Origin: Paenibacillus aceti
GTDB taxonomy: Bacteria > Bacillota > Bacilli > Paenibacillales > Paenibacillaceae
Assembly: GCF_003614185.1 (NCBI RefSeq)
Contig: NZ_KZ987724.1
Coordinates: forward strand, 5,446,135-5,510,134
Direction: 5' to 3'
Length of the DNA: 64,000 bases
Below are positions 50,827-59,902 of this stretch, in pieces. The notes under the pieces were generated by a model that saw only the letters and a list, made by a program, of their open reading frames with translations, was not told the DNA's origin and ran no database searches. Position 1 is the first letter of the stretch. Every line of letters begins with the position of its first letter. The position numbers and the translations under genes were made by a program.

Positions 50827-51030
50827 TCACCATGAACAGTCTTTGAAGCACCGGCTGTGGTGGGTGTCACTTTGGCGAATGGGCTGAGGGGCACTGGAGG
50901 GAGGAACAGGGAGCGCTAAGCAGGCATGATGGCGTCAGGCAGACATGGAGCAATCCCATCCCTAGCCCTGTCAGCCCCATATCTCAAAGCCTGTTATTGC
51001 ACTAAAGACACAAATAGCGAAAGGAAGTGA
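50827..51030. other. Intergenic region between IS and DUF3850 gene
   Basis: No gene is seen. The stretch contains GGTGTCACTTTGG (about 50870), which resembles half of the iteron-like repeat at 49161-49202. It is otherwise GC-rich without a clear hairpin. It may be part of the origin region pushed apart by the IS. Confidence 0.35.
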
Positions 51031-51035
51031 GATAA

Positions 51036-51281
51036 ATGACAACGCATGAACTAAAAATCCATCCGAAATATTTTAGCGCTGTGGTAACTGGAATAAAAAC
51101 ATTCGAGGTACGCAAAAAAGATCAGGATTATAAAGTTGGAGATGTCCTTTTACTCAAGGAGTTTGATCCTGTTACCAACAAGTACACCGGAGGTTACGTT
51201 GGTCGGGAAGTGACTTACATTTTCGACGAGCAACCATTTGTACCAGAAGGGTATGTAATTATGGCGATTGAGCCGGCTTAA
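51036..51281 (+). CDS. DUF3850 (ASCH/PUA-like) protein
   Basis: 81 aa, with ATG at 51036 after GGAAGTGAG. Family signature: HELKIHPKYFSAVVTGIKTFEVRKKDQDYKVGDVLLLKEFD and GREVTYIF. The PUA-like barrel suggests binding to RNA or modified nucleotides. Common as a small accessory gene on ICEs and phages. Confidence 0.85.
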   Translation: MTTHELKIHPKYFSAVVTGIKTFEVRKKDQDYKVGDVLLLKEFDPVTNKYTGGYVGREVTYIFDEQPFVPEGYVIMAIEPA

Positions 51282-51311
51282 TGCACATTCCGAAATTTAA
51301 TGCAACGCAAT

Positions 51312-51352
51312 AGATAGCCTTTGACTGCTTATCAGGTCAGAGGCTTTTTGTA
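51312..51352 (+). terminator. Terminator after DUF3850 gene
   Basis: AGCCTTTGAC and GTCAGAGGCT pair around a 9-nt loop, followed by TTTTTGT. Confidence 0.75.
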
Positions 51353-51403
51353 TTTTATAGAGAGTGAGACAACTCTTAAAAAGTAAAAACGGAGGAATTC
51401 GAT

Positions 51404-51679
51404 ATGTCTGAAAATGTATTTAAAGTATCTTCAAAATCTTCGGTAAACGCACTAGCTGGTGCTGTGGCTGGCTTTATCCGCGATGGAAAGGTGAAGCTGG
51501 AGTTACAAGCCGTTGGTGCAGCAGCTGTCAACCAGGCGCTTAAAGCTGTAGCTGTAGCTAGGGGGTATGTATCATCCCAAGGTATCAACTTGACTTGTAT
51601 ACCTGCTTTTGTGGATGTCGTGATCGAGGGGGAACAGAGAACAGCTATGAAACTGATTGTCGAGTCTGAGAGCCATTGA
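51404..51679 (+). CDS. spoVS: Stage V sporulation protein S homologue
   Basis: 91 aa, close to the usual 86. VFKVSSKSSVNALAGAVAGFIRDGKVKLELQAVGAAAVNQALKAVAVARGYV matches the compact Alba-like SpoVS fold, with GINLTCIPAFVDVVIEGEQRTAMKLIVE. Chromosomal SpoVS affects septum formation and sporulation in Bacillus. An ICE-borne copy may alter host development or bind nucleic acid. GGAGG precedes the ATG at 51404. Confidence 0.9.
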   Translation: MSENVFKVSSKSSVNALAGAVAGFIRDGKVKLELQAVGAAAVNQALKAVAVARGYVSSQGINLTCIPAFVDVVIEGEQRTAMKLIVESESH

Positions 51680-51720
51680 TCAATGACAAACTTTCTGGAA
51701 AGTGGAAAGGGGCGGGAAGG

Positions 51721-52134
51721 ATGTACTTTGCTAACGAACAACACAAAATTAATTTTCAACGTATTGCAGCGAAATTTCCTGACGTAAAAAAGGCAAGAGA
51801 TTATTACGCTGCTTGTTACATCGGAGCATATCCTGAGATTTACAAATGCTTTGTTTTAGAGAAGCAAGTACATGGTCCGTTTGACTGGTATTTTGATTAT
51901 TTAAGTGATCCGGGTGACTTTGCCGAGCGCAGAGATCGCGGAGAAACAACTGGTGATACTGCCCCGCTTACCGGACAAACCAGAAGCTTGTTGGAGCTTG
52001 GTTTGAATCTTTGGAATGGCCGCGATTTTGACTTGTCCGTGGGTTTACGTTCTTGGGATCAGGCGTTATACCTTGTAGCACTACAGGCCATTGATTTGCG
52101 CCGCTCTTCTCCAATATTGTCATTAACTCAATAA
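51721..52134 (+). CDS. DUF6075-type hypothetical protein
   Basis: About 137 aa from ATG 51721 (GGGGCGGGAAGG upstream); the longer frame from 51676 overlaps spoVS. MYFANEQHKINFQRIAAKFPDVKKARDYYAACYIGAYPEIYKC is the typical start of this Firmicutes family, and LELGLNLWNGRDFDLSVGLRSWDQALYLVALQAIDLRR its end. Function unknown; frequent on mobile elements. Confidence 0.75.
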   Translation: MYFANEQHKINFQRIAAKFPDVKKARDYYAACYIGAYPEIYKCFVLEKQVHGPFDWYFDYLSDPGDFAERRDRGETTGDTAPLTGQTRSLLELGLNLWNGRDFDLSVGLRSWDQALYLVALQAIDLRRSSPILSLTQ

Positions 52135-52156
52135 TTAGCTTGGAGGAATCGTTCAT

Positions 52157-52996
52157 ATGAGCACATTAACAAAGCCTGAACGAATTCGTAGTAGAGAAAA
52201 CATCCAGAACATCCGTGAAGAATCTGGACATAGTTGTGAGTACATCGACCTTGCTACTGGAGAACGTTGTAGTCATCCAGCAGAAGGTGAACCTCATCAT
52301 ATTCGTACTCGTGGGGCTGGCGGGGATGATCGAAGGGAAAATCTAATTCATTTGTGTGGTTGGCATCATAGACTGTTTCATGATGGCAATTTGGACAGAA
52401 ATGAATTAATAGCTGTCGTTGCCAAGCGTGAAGGGCTAACACCAGAGGAAGTGGCGGATATTTTGAAACTGAGCTATCAGTCTCCTCCAGCCCAGCCAGC
52501 CCCTCAGCCCAAGGTTGAGGAACTGCTGCAAGCGTATATCCAGATTGATGAACAAGAGCAAGAAACAAGGTTCGTTAAAGGGCAGTTGCTGGACGCAATG
52601 TTGGCTGCCGGAGCCAAGCAAAAATTCCTGTCATCTCAGATTGGAATCAGCCCGGCGCAAATTCGGGAGCTGGTGCATGTGTACCGTACATTCCCGACAC
52701 CAGAATCTCGTATCCCTTCGCTCAGTTGGTATCACCACCGAGTAGCCAGTCATTCAAACCAACCTGCTGTGCTATTGGCCAAAGCTAATGATGAATCTCT
52801 GAGTACGAGGGATTTAAGAAAGGTCATTTTGGAGCAGGAGGGGGATGGTGAGATTGTTAAACAAGAGGAAGATCAGGAACAGAAGAAGGCTCAGCGGTTA
52901 TTGGCATCTGTACAAAAGATGCTGGCTACCGGAGGCGAGGCCGCCAAGTGGCTTGAAAATGAATTAAAGCAGTTGCTTAAGGAGGAGCAAAATTGA
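52157..52996 (+). CDS. HNH nuclease-domain protein
   Basis: The protein is 279 aa. HNH-type motif (residues about 20-80): CEYIDLATGERCSHPAEGEPHHIRTRGAGGDDRRENLIHLCGWHHRLFH, with paired Cys and the His-His..His-His metal and catalytic residues. Then comes a linker rich in Pro/Ala/Gln, an HTH-like segment (QKFLSSQIGISPAQIRELVHVYRTFP) and an acidic C-terminus. It may nick DNA during transfer or act in defence. Its stop overlaps the next start by 4 nt. Confidence 0.78.
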   Translation: MSTLTKPERIRSRENIQNIREESGHSCEYIDLATGERCSHPAEGEPHHIRTRGAGGDDRRENLIHLCGWHHRLFHDGNLDRNELIAVVAKREGLTPEEVADILKLSYQSPPAQPAPQPKVEELLQAYIQIDEQEQETRFVKGQLLDAMLAAGAKQKFLSSQIGISPAQIRELVHVYRTFPTPESRIPSLSWYHHRVASHSNQPAVLLAKANDESLSTRDLRKVILEQEGDGEIVKQEEDQEQKKAQRLLASVQKMLATGGEAAKWLENELKQLLKEEQN

Positions 52997-53535
52997 TTTT
53001 AGAAAATGTGCTAAATATGCTTGATCGTGATCATGCCAGACGAGTCAGCAAATTTTCAATGTCACTAGCACGCCAATTGGGTTTATGTGAGGATGAGATT
53101 CACCTCATCGGTCAGGGAGCTTTATATCACGACATTGGAAAAATAGCTATTCCTACGTCTTTGCTGGAATCGAAAGAAAAGTTTAATGAAGATGAATATA
53201 GGTTGATGCAACGGCATGTAGAGTACGGATTATCCATTCTATCTGTACATACAGGCGAAGAGATTGAAGCGGCGAGGGAGATTATTGCCTCACATCATGA
53301 ACGTTGGGACGGTCGTGGCTATCCTCATGGTCTAATGGGTGAAGAGATCCCACTGTATGGTCGTATCGTTGCTGTATGTGATGTGTTTGATGCTTTATGT
53401 TCTGATAGGCCATACAAGGCAGCTTGGCCTGTAGGAAAAGCGTTGGACTATATTAAAGACCAAAGTGGAGAGTCGTTTGATCCAAGAGTGGTTGAAGCAT
53501 TCTTGCAGATGATGGCAGAGGGGGTAGCGGTATGA
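52993..53535 (+). CDS. HD-GYP domain phosphodiesterase
   Basis: 180 aa from TTG 52993, overlapping the HNH gene. Metal-binding HD (YHDIGKIAIP, His46-Asp47) and the HD-GYP hallmark HHERWDGRGYPHGLMGEEIP with DVFDALCSDRPYK. Such proteins hydrolyse cyclic di-GMP. No receiver or membrane sensor is attached, so it is a bare catalytic domain. On an ICE it could lower c-di-GMP in the host and change motility or adhesion. Confidence 0.88.
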   Translation: MILENVLNMLDRDHARRVSKFSMSLARQLGLCEDEIHLIGQGALYHDIGKIAIPTSLLESKEKFNEDEYRLMQRHVEYGLSILSVHTGEEIEAAREIIASHHERWDGRGYPHGLMGEEIPLYGRIVAVCDVFDALCSDRPYKAAWPVGKALDYIKDQSGESFDPRVVEAFLQMMAEGVAV

Positions 53536-53984
53536 ATGGGGCTTCTCATCTAGTTGGCGGAGTGACCGCCGCAATGGTGCTTGGCATCCACTCTCCAGCC
53601 CAGCTTGCTGTTGTAGCAGTATCATCCTTATTGCCTGATATAGACCGTTCCAACAGTTTGCTGGGGCGCTGGATTCCATTTCTACCGTTCATGCTGGAGC
53701 AAGCGCTGGGTAAACGCACTTTGACGCATAGCCTTCTCTTTGGATTAGGCATTTGGCTATTACTAGGCTTTCATTCAAGCTGGCAGTGGCCTTTTTTGAT
53801 TGGTTATGTTTCGCATCTGCTGTTGGATGTCATTACAGGTAGAGTTGCTTTACTGTGGCCGATTCCATGGAAATTCGGTATACCACTCTTTGGTATACCT
53901 CCGGTATTTGTGGAGACAGCAGCAATGGCAGCTTGGGGAGCATGGATGGTACTTGGAGGATACAGTTATTTCTATATCACATAA
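53532..53984 (+). CDS. YdjM-type membrane-bound metal-dependent hydrolase
   Basis: 150 aa, overlapping the HD-GYP stop by 4 nt. Family signature: GASHLVGGVTAAM (His), LPDIDRSNS, RTLTHSLLFGLGIWL and GYVSHLLLDVIT, with four hydrophobic segments. The His/Asp residues are the predicted metal site. Physiological substrate unknown; often under LexA control in other bacteria. Confidence 0.85.
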   Translation: MNGASHLVGGVTAAMVLGIHSPAQLAVVAVSSLLPDIDRSNSLLGRWIPFLPFMLEQALGKRTLTHSLLFGLGIWLLLGFHSSWQWPFLIGYVSHLLLDVITGRVALLWPIPWKFGIPLFGIPPVFVETAAMAAWGAWMVLGGYSYFYIT

Positions 53985-53996
53985 TCGAACGACTTT

Positions 53997-54030
53997 GAGG
54001 CTCCTGCATATTGCGGGAGCCTTTTTGCTT
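53997..54030 (+). terminator. Terminator
   Basis: GAGGCTCCTGCA and TGCGGGAGCCT hairpin followed by TTTTTG. Confidence 0.75.
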
Positions 54031-54062
54031 TTATCGAGAACATATGAAAGGAGGAAACCAAG

Positions 54063-54152
54063 ATGTTTGCAGGTTGGATTAGCAAAAAGTACGGCATTGC
54101 GTGGTCGGTAAGTGAGTTCCGGAAAGACAAACGAGTAGGAGTATGCAAATAG
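54063..54152 (+). CDS. 29-aa hypothetical protein
   Basis: ATG 54063 has a very good ribosome site (GAAAGGAGG). The product (MFAGWISKKYGIAWSVSEFR and a basic end) is small and positively charged. The excellent site and tight fit between a terminator and the VirB2-like gene support it; function unknown. Confidence 0.5.
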   Translation: MFAGWISKKYGIAWSVSEFRKDKRVGVCK

Positions 54153-54165
54153 GGAGGTCATTCAC

Positions 54166-54558
54166 TTGAAAAGGTTAAAGCAGATTTTAGTTGTTATGAT
54201 GGCAGGTTTGTTGTTTATGTTCAGTGCTGTCCCTCTTCAGAATTCTGTACATGCACAGAGCATCAAGGAGAGAATTCAAGGCAGCCAAGGCAGCGAAGTA
54301 TCTAATTTGGAGAAAAAGGTAGATGAATCAACCACTGCGGGGGTTGATATGGCACGGCGCATTTTTGTGACACTCACAATTATCTTTGGGCTGTGGCTTG
54401 CTATCAGCTATTTCCGGGCAGGTTTTTCCCCGGACACTTTAAGAGAGACGAAAGGGAAAATTGTGTTTTTCCTTGCTTTCTTAGTTTTGTCGTTTTGGAC
54501 AGAAGATATCTTGGGCGCGGTCTTCAAATTATTTGGTATAGACCTATCCAAACTGTGA
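54166..54558 (+). CDS. VirB2/TrbC-like pilin-type protein
   Basis: 130 aa from TTG 54166 (GGGAGG upstream). Signal peptide (MKRLKQILVVMMAGLLFMFSAVPLQNSVHA) and two membrane segments (RIFVTLTIIFGLWLAISYF, KIVFFLAFLVLSFWTEDIL), the VirB2-like layout. First of the type IV secretion block. Assignment rests on topology and position. Confidence 0.6.
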   Translation: MKRLKQILVVMMAGLLFMFSAVPLQNSVHAQSIKERIQGSQGSEVSNLEKKVDESTTAGVDMARRIFVTLTIIFGLWLAISYFRAGFSPDTLRETKGKIVFFLAFLVLSFWTEDILGAVFKLFGIDLSKL

Positions 54559-54568
54559 GGAATTGGCT

Positions 54569-54895
54569 ATGTGGGGACAATATCATCCGATACCGTACAA
54601 AAGCGCGATCAAAGAAAAGTTCATTACAATCTTTGGCATTGGCCTTAGTCTCAGTCAAGCGGCATGGTGGACAGTTGGAGGGTATTTGTCTGTTCAAATG
54701 TCCAAGGTGGTTCCGCGCATTGGGACAGACTGGTTCTATTCAAGGCTCCACTATTCTATACCGTTCTTATTCTGCATGTATCTTTGCTATTTCAAACATA
54801 CCGGGACTAACCTCCCGGTATGGAAGTATTACTATCTGATGCTTCGGCTGAGATTGCGGAGAAGGAGATATTTGTACAAGAAAGGAGGAGCATGA
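54569..54895 (+). CDS. PrgI/VirB3-like membrane protein
   Basis: 108 aa from ATG 54569 (GTGAGGAATTG upstream). Starts MWGQYHPIPYKSAIKEKFITIFGIGLSLSQAAWWTVGGYLSV, then a second membrane segment and a basic tail (RLRLRRRRYLYKK). Position just before VirB4-linked genes matches PrgI/VirB3. Confidence 0.62.
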   Translation: MWGQYHPIPYKSAIKEKFITIFGIGLSLSQAAWWTVGGYLSVQMSKVVPRIGTDWFYSRLHYSIPFLFCMYLCYFKHTGTNLPVWKYYYLMLRLRLRRRRYLYKKGGA

Positions 54896-54896
54896 T

Positions 54897-55682
54897 ATGG
54901 TCCTGATGCTCATTTTAGCTTTAGCGGCAGCGGTGTTCTATTTTATGAACTATCAAAAAAAAGAGAAACCACTTACCGTTCAGGAACTAATCGGAGCGAA
55001 AAATTCCAAAATCACATGGGATGGGCTTGCTCAAAACGGCAATAAATATCGCTTAGTAGTTGAAGTCGAACCTATTAATCTGGATAATGCCTCAATTGAG
55101 GAAAACAAAGCAGTTTGGCTTAACTTTCTTGGCCTCATTAACACGATCTCATTACCGGTTACATTCATCACGCAATCCCAACTGTTTGAGATGAAGGATT
55201 ATACGGATGCCTACGGACAATCAGTTCAAGAGCTTCCTGATGAATATCCTGACCTGAAGAAATCGGGAGAATTGGTAAGACAATATTTGATAGAGAGTTT
55301 GGATCAAGGCACGATCAGAAATTATCACGGATATATTATTTTTGAATACGACCCTTTGAAGGCAGAGACAGGTGTGGCAGGGGCAGGGAGAATGAATGCG
55401 ATTTTGGACAAAGCCGCTCCTAAGAAAAATAACTTATCAGAAGAAGAGCAATCTGATCTGGCATTGCAAGTATTAGAAGAGGTAGAGAACATCTTATATG
55501 GCTTCTGTGAACAAGTAGGAATGCGATATCAGCGTCTGGATAAGGCGGGAGTATGGAACTATACTTATCAAACCTTACAGCGTGAGCTGGCTCCACAAGC
55601 GCGGATGATTGATGCAATACGATCAGATTCATTCAAAAGATTAAAGCACTCTTTAACACAGGAAGAGTTGCAAAATGCGTAA
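54897..55682 (+). CDS. Conjugation protein of the TraC/TrsD N-terminal type
   Basis: 261 aa. One N-terminal membrane segment (VLMLILALAAAVFYFMNY) and then a soluble domain with WLNFLGLINTISLPVTFITQSQLFEMKDYTDAYG, like the N-terminal domain that precedes or forms part of VirB4-type ATPases in Gram-positive systems. It lies one gene before the ATPase. Overlaps the next small gene by 8 nt. Confidence 0.55.
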   Translation: MVLMLILALAAAVFYFMNYQKKEKPLTVQELIGAKNSKITWDGLAQNGNKYRLVVEVEPINLDNASIEENKAVWLNFLGLINTISLPVTFITQSQLFEMKDYTDAYGQSVQELPDEYPDLKKSGELVRQYLIESLDQGTIRNYHGYIIFEYDPLKAETGVAGAGRMNAILDKAAPKKNNLSEEEQSDLALQVLEEVENILYGFCEQVGMRYQRLDKAGVWNYTYQTLQRELAPQARMIDAIRSDSFKRLKHSLTQEELQNA

Positions 55683-55848
55683 AGGAACCTGGTCAGATGC
55701 AGTAAAAAGGGTCAGGAAGAATGAAATTGATCAAGTTTCAAGTAGGCCCGGAGTTTGTCCTTGTGGGAGTGTAAGATTTTCACTGAGCTATTTAGGCGGT
55801 CAGCTTGTGCGTACATGTAAAGTTTGTGGAGATAAATTAGCGGTGTAA
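55675..55848 (+). CDS. 57-aa zinc-ribbon protein
   Basis: ATG 55675 overlaps the previous stop. The product has CPCG (residues about 28-31) and CKVCG (about 48-52), a complete four-cysteine zinc ribbon, after a basic N-terminal helix (RKGTWSDAVKRVRKNEIDQV). It ends 9 nt before virB4. Not a known T4SS part; possibly a nucleic-acid-binding accessory. Confidence 0.6.
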   Translation: MRKGTWSDAVKRVRKNEIDQVSSRPGVCPCGSVRFSLSYLGGQLVRTCKVCGDKLAV

Positions 55849-55857
55849 GAAGGTGGA

Positions 55858-57855
55858 ATGGAAGTGTTCAATTTTTTAAAAAGGAATAAAAAAGGTGAGG
55901 GGATGGGAAATGAAACCCAGGCTCATCTTGATACCGGGAAAGCTAGTGGAGCTGACTTCGCTGCCCCTTCATTTATTCGAGAAACAATTCCGAAAGATAT
56001 AAGCGCTAACCAAATTAAGCTTGATGACTATGCGGTAGAAGTCGGTGGAACAATTACACCAACTCGATATTTCCGTAGTTTTTATGCTGAGATTTCTTCG
56101 GGCAATACCTGGGCAGGGATGCTGGATTCCTTAATTCGAGCAGATCATGGTAATGGGGATGTGGACTTAGCGATCCATGTTCAGCCGTCATCAAATGATC
56201 GAGAACTGGATGAGATCGGCAGACGGATAGCAGGATTGTTATCAGATTTGGCTGATGAAAAAGATGTTCGTAAGATTGATGCCATGAGAGACGAAATTGC
56301 AGACTTGAAAGAACGACAAAAACGCATTCGATTGAATGTTGAACGAAGTTTTCGAGTGTCTATTCAGGTCATCGTCAGCGCCCCTGAATGGAAAGAACTC
56401 ATGAAACTGTGTCGCTCACTTGTTCAGCGCTTTGCTGGGAAGTCGATCTATCTCCGATCAGCCGATGGTCAACAACTTGCGGCGTTGCAATCCGTATTAC
56501 CTACTGCCGAAACTACGGCAGTTCAAAAAGAGCACATTCTATCATTGGAAAGCTCTAACGTGGCCGATCTTTTTCCATGGGGTGGAGGTAGCTTAAATCA
56601 TCGTAGTGGTGTTGTAATTGGTAAAGATAGGATGGGCCGCCCGGTGTGGCTGGACAACTGGCATCCAGAACTAGCGAATTATAATATGTGCATCATTGGA
56701 CGTTCAGGTGCCGGGAAAACGTTTGTGACCATGTTAGTTACACATCGTTCCTCACATCTAAGAAGGCAAATTGGAATTATTGATTGGAAGGGAGAGTACG
56801 GCGACTTTCTTCGTGCTTTGGGCTGCCCATTTATTGAACTCCACGAGCATTCTAAGCATCGTATCAATCCATATGATGTTGACATTACAGAACTTGCAGA
56901 CGGAACAAGATTTGTTGATATCGAAGAAGCGGCGAATTCTGTGCAGGCACTAGTCTTTAAAATGATTTCTGTTTATGACCGAAGTGTATTAACCGGCGAA
57001 GTGAAAGTATTTATTGGTCGAGCTATAAGACAGCAGTATGCGGAGTACGAGATAACTACAGATCCTGAGAGCTTATATACGACAGATCAAACAATGCAAG
57101 GTCAAGGCATTTTCAGGACTGGTAAGGTAAGAAAAGCAATGCCTGAATTGATTGGGTTATGGGAGAAAATGAATGCCCATAAAAGTGAAGCAATTCGAAA
57201 AGCAAGTGAGTTGCTACAGCCATTTACCAGAAAAGGTGAAATGAGTTCATATTCGATATTTGATGGTCCTTCTACAGTAGAGTTGAAGAATGCGCCAATC
57301 TTTGGTTTTGCTATCAACCGGCTTGATCCTGAGATCATGCGTCCAATTGGTTTATTTGTTACAGAACGTTGGATGATGGAACGCTGGGCGAAGAAACATC
57401 CAGAGGTCAAGAAACTCCTTATCATTGAGGAATGCCAGAATATCTTTCTTGACGAAGATTTTGGAGCTGTTTGGGCAGAGAGTGCATTTCGGGAGGGGCG
57501 TGCAACGAATACAGGAATCGTCCCTGTTACTCAGGGCTTGGAGGTATTTACTCGTTCTCAAGCTGGAATGGCTGCAATTAAAAACAGCCCAATCAAAATT
57601 ATTGGTATTCAGGAAGCTTTGGATATTGATGCTGTTCGCGGGAAATTAGCATTAACCGAAGGTGAAGCAGACTTTCTCGTTTATCAAGCTCGTAAGGGAG
57701 ATATGCTCGTCAAAGTGGACAACCAATCGGCTATAGTACATGTAGATGCAGCTCCATTCGAGCACATGTTGTTTACCACAGACCCCAATGATCCGTTATA
57801 CGCCGAGCGTAAACGATATATCAAGGAAAGAACAAGGGCTGAAGGAACAGCATAG
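55858..57855 (+). CDS. VirB4-family conjugation ATPase
   Basis: 665 aa. N-terminal TraC-like domain (YAVEVGGTITPTRYFRSFYA, about 60-85), coiled coil (about 115-160), then a RecA-like ATPase: Walker A GRSGAGKTF (about 281-289), Walker B KLLIIEECQNIF (about 518-529), and AFREGRATNTGIVPVTQGLEVF. It powers the type IV secretion system at the inner face of the membrane. ATG 55858 follows AGAAGGTGGA. Central gene of the transfer block. Confidence 0.92.
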   Translation: MEVFNFLKRNKKGEGMGNETQAHLDTGKASGADFAAPSFIRETIPKDISANQIKLDDYAVEVGGTITPTRYFRSFYAEISSGNTWAGMLDSLIRADHGNGDVDLAIHVQPSSNDRELDEIGRRIAGLLSDLADEKDVRKIDAMRDEIADLKERQKRIRLNVERSFRVSIQVIVSAPEWKELMKLCRSLVQRFAGKSIYLRSADGQQLAALQSVLPTAETTAVQKEHILSLESSNVADLFPWGGGSLNHRSGVVIGKDRMGRPVWLDNWHPELANYNMCIIGRSGAGKTFVTMLVTHRSSHLRRQIGIIDWKGEYGDFLRALGCPFIELHEHSKHRINPYDVDITELADGTRFVDIEEAANSVQALVFKMISVYDRSVLTGEVKVFIGRAIRQQYAEYEITTDPESLYTTDQTMQGQGIFRTGKVRKAMPELIGLWEKMNAHKSEAIRKASELLQPFTRKGEMSSYSIFDGPSTVELKNAPIFGFAINRLDPEIMRPIGLFVTERWMMERWAKKHPEVKKLLIIEECQNIFLDEDFGAVWAESAFREGRATNTGIVPVTQGLEVFTRSQAGMAAIKNSPIKIIGIQEALDIDAVRGKLALTEGEADFLVYQARKGDMLVKVDNQSAIVHVDAAPFEHMLFTTDPNDPLYAERKRYIKERTRAEGTA

Positions 57856-57871
57856 GAAGGGGGGAGCAACT

Positions 57872-59893
57872 TTGCGCCGTATCACGATAGTTACTTGTAT
57901 GCTAATAATGCTGGTTCACAGCTTTGCCCTCGCTACGCCAGCTTTGGCAGCTAGTGAAAAAGGCATCATAGGTCAACAGGTCGAGCAGTATTATGAGGAT
58001 GAGGATAATAAGCCTGGCTTGATGGAGCGAACCCTTTCTGATGTCCTCATTGGAGCGGCTAATTTTTTGATAAAAAAATTTAATATGAAAGATGTAACTT
58101 TGCTGGTATTCGGCAAAAATCCCGAAACATCCAATGATGGGTTCTTGCAGGGGGGTACGGAAGACCTTCGATCAAGTTTATACCTTGGAGTATTTTCCGA
58201 GGGAATGATGGATGCGATAGACGCGATCTATACTGCTTTGGAACGTTTTATACCGTATCCTATTTTTATTGCTCTTATACTGATGGCTTTTTTACTTCTC
58301 TGGCACGGATACACTGGAGAAGGCAGAACAAAGGCCAAAGATTATGCAACAGCCTTTGTTGTCGGACTAATATCTTTAAGATTTGGTGTGTATTTGTGGA
58401 AGTTCGTTGCTACGATTGTTAGCTGGTTTACGGATTTAATCTGGGCGGTTATGGTCGATTACGGACTTCAGCCAGGACTGTTCCTCAATACGATTTGGGG
58501 AACTGGCGAAGCTGGGTATGATGATATGGTTAGCTATCGGGGATTTATCGTTTCAATTTTAGTTCTGCTAGCCGCACTTATGACTGCAAAACTAAACTAC
58601 GACTATACCATACGATCCATCAACCTGATGCTACTCATAATCACATTCGTTCCGTGTTGCATAATGACGCTGTTTCCTCGCTATCGCAACGCTTTGCAAA
58701 CGTGGTGGGATCAGTTTGTTGCCAATATGATATTGCCCTTAGCCCATGCTCTAGCATTAGGGCTATTTTTTTTATTGCTTCATTTTAGTAGTGAAGGTAT
58801 TTCTAATTGGGTGATTGTAGCGTATCTGTTTGGTTTTTCTTCCATACAAAATTTTGTTCAACGTCTATTAGGGGTTGAGCAGCCAGACTCTAGAGCGGGG
58901 AGAGCTTTAGGTTTCGGCACGATCCTTGCGATGAGTAAAATGTTTTCAGGAAAGAAATCAAACAGTGTTAATAATGGAAAGACGAGCGCGTCCAAAGACC
59001 AGTTGGTAGGAGAGAATAGCTCATCTGACGCGATCGGCGGTATGCCTGGTGATGCTACGTCTGCGGGGACAAGAGGAACCGTTTCTGGTACTTCGTCTTC
59101 TAGTGCAATGTCTGGTAAGCCGAATTTCAGAAATAAGGCGACAAATATAAGTAAAAAGGTCGCAGGTTTCGCATTAAATCAAGGAGCCAAAGGTGCTGGC
59201 GCTGTTTTAGGGACCTCTATCGGACTTATGGCTGGGGATCCCCTAAAAGGCGCTGTAATTGGCGGAGCGGCTGGAGGCCTTATCGGAAAAGGAACCCAAA
59301 AAATTGGCCAAGGCAGTATGTGGTTGGGTAAGAAAGCTTACTCTGGAGTACAGAAATTAAGTGGATTGAGGAACTCAGAAACAATTTCAAGCGAAGAGAG
59401 TGAGATCGGAGAAGATATGCCGATTTCTTACCCAGTTTCCTCAGTTCCGTATGAAGAAAAGCCAATACAGCGTTCTAATACAACAACGACTGAACAGCCC
59501 TTTAGACCAAGAGTGACTAATACAAAAGCGTCAAACGAAGGTGTAACTATGCACAGTAGTAGACTTGGCAGAATGGTAACTGGTCAGCCTACTACTAGAA
59601 TGGAGACTGATCTGAGTGGTCAATCTGGAAAAATCAAAGATGAAAACACCATAAACAGGGGCGTTAAAAACAACGGCGAAAACTTTAAAAGCAACGTTGT
59701 TGTAAACGGGAGAAATGGGGGAGTCACGATTAAAAAAGAAATGATAGACGCCAATCAAATCAAAAATGAGGAAGGGGAGACTGTATATTCATCGAGAGAG
59801 GACAATACTCCTTCACAATCTGGTTTTTTTCAAAAATCGGATTCGTCTAAATCCCCCCCATCTGGAGGAAAGCATTATAACTACCACGTATAA
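57872..59893 (+). CDS. VirB6/TrbL-like polytopic channel protein
   Basis: About 673 aa from TTG 57872 (GGGGGGAG upstream); the frame is open into virB4 but without a start signal. Signal peptide (RRITIVTCMLIMLVHSFALATPALA), six or so membrane segments between about 130 and 380, and a long Ser/Gly/Thr-rich C-terminal tail. The tail includes a glycine-zipper-like unit (GAVLGTSIGLMAGDPLKGAVIGGAAGGLIG). Typical of Gram-positive VirB6-like pore proteins. Confidence 0.8.
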   Translation: MRRITIVTCMLIMLVHSFALATPALAASEKGIIGQQVEQYYEDEDNKPGLMERTLSDVLIGAANFLIKKFNMKDVTLLVFGKNPETSNDGFLQGGTEDLRSSLYLGVFSEGMMDAIDAIYTALERFIPYPIFIALILMAFLLLWHGYTGEGRTKAKDYATAFVVGLISLRFGVYLWKFVATIVSWFTDLIWAVMVDYGLQPGLFLNTIWGTGEAGYDDMVSYRGFIVSILVLLAALMTAKLNYDYTIRSINLMLLIITFVPCCIMTLFPRYRNALQTWWDQFVANMILPLAHALALGLFFLLLHFSSEGISNWVIVAYLFGFSSIQNFVQRLLGVEQPDSRAGRALGFGTILAMSKMFSGKKSNSVNNGKTSASKDQLVGENSSSDAIGGMPGDATSAGTRGTVSGTSSSSAMSGKPNFRNKATNISKKVAGFALNQGAKGAGAVLGTSIGLMAGDPLKGAVIGGAAGGLIGKGTQKIGQGSMWLGKKAYSGVQKLSGLRNSETISSEESEIGEDMPISYPVSSVPYEEKPIQRSNTTTTEQPFRPRVTNTKASNEGVTMHSSRLGRMVTGQPTTRMETDLSGQSGKIKDENTINRGVKNNGENFKSNVVVNGRNGGVTIKKEMIDANQIKNEEGETVYSSREDNTPSQSGFFQKSDSSKSPPSGGKHYNYHV

Positions 59894-59902
59894 GGTGAAA
59901 AA

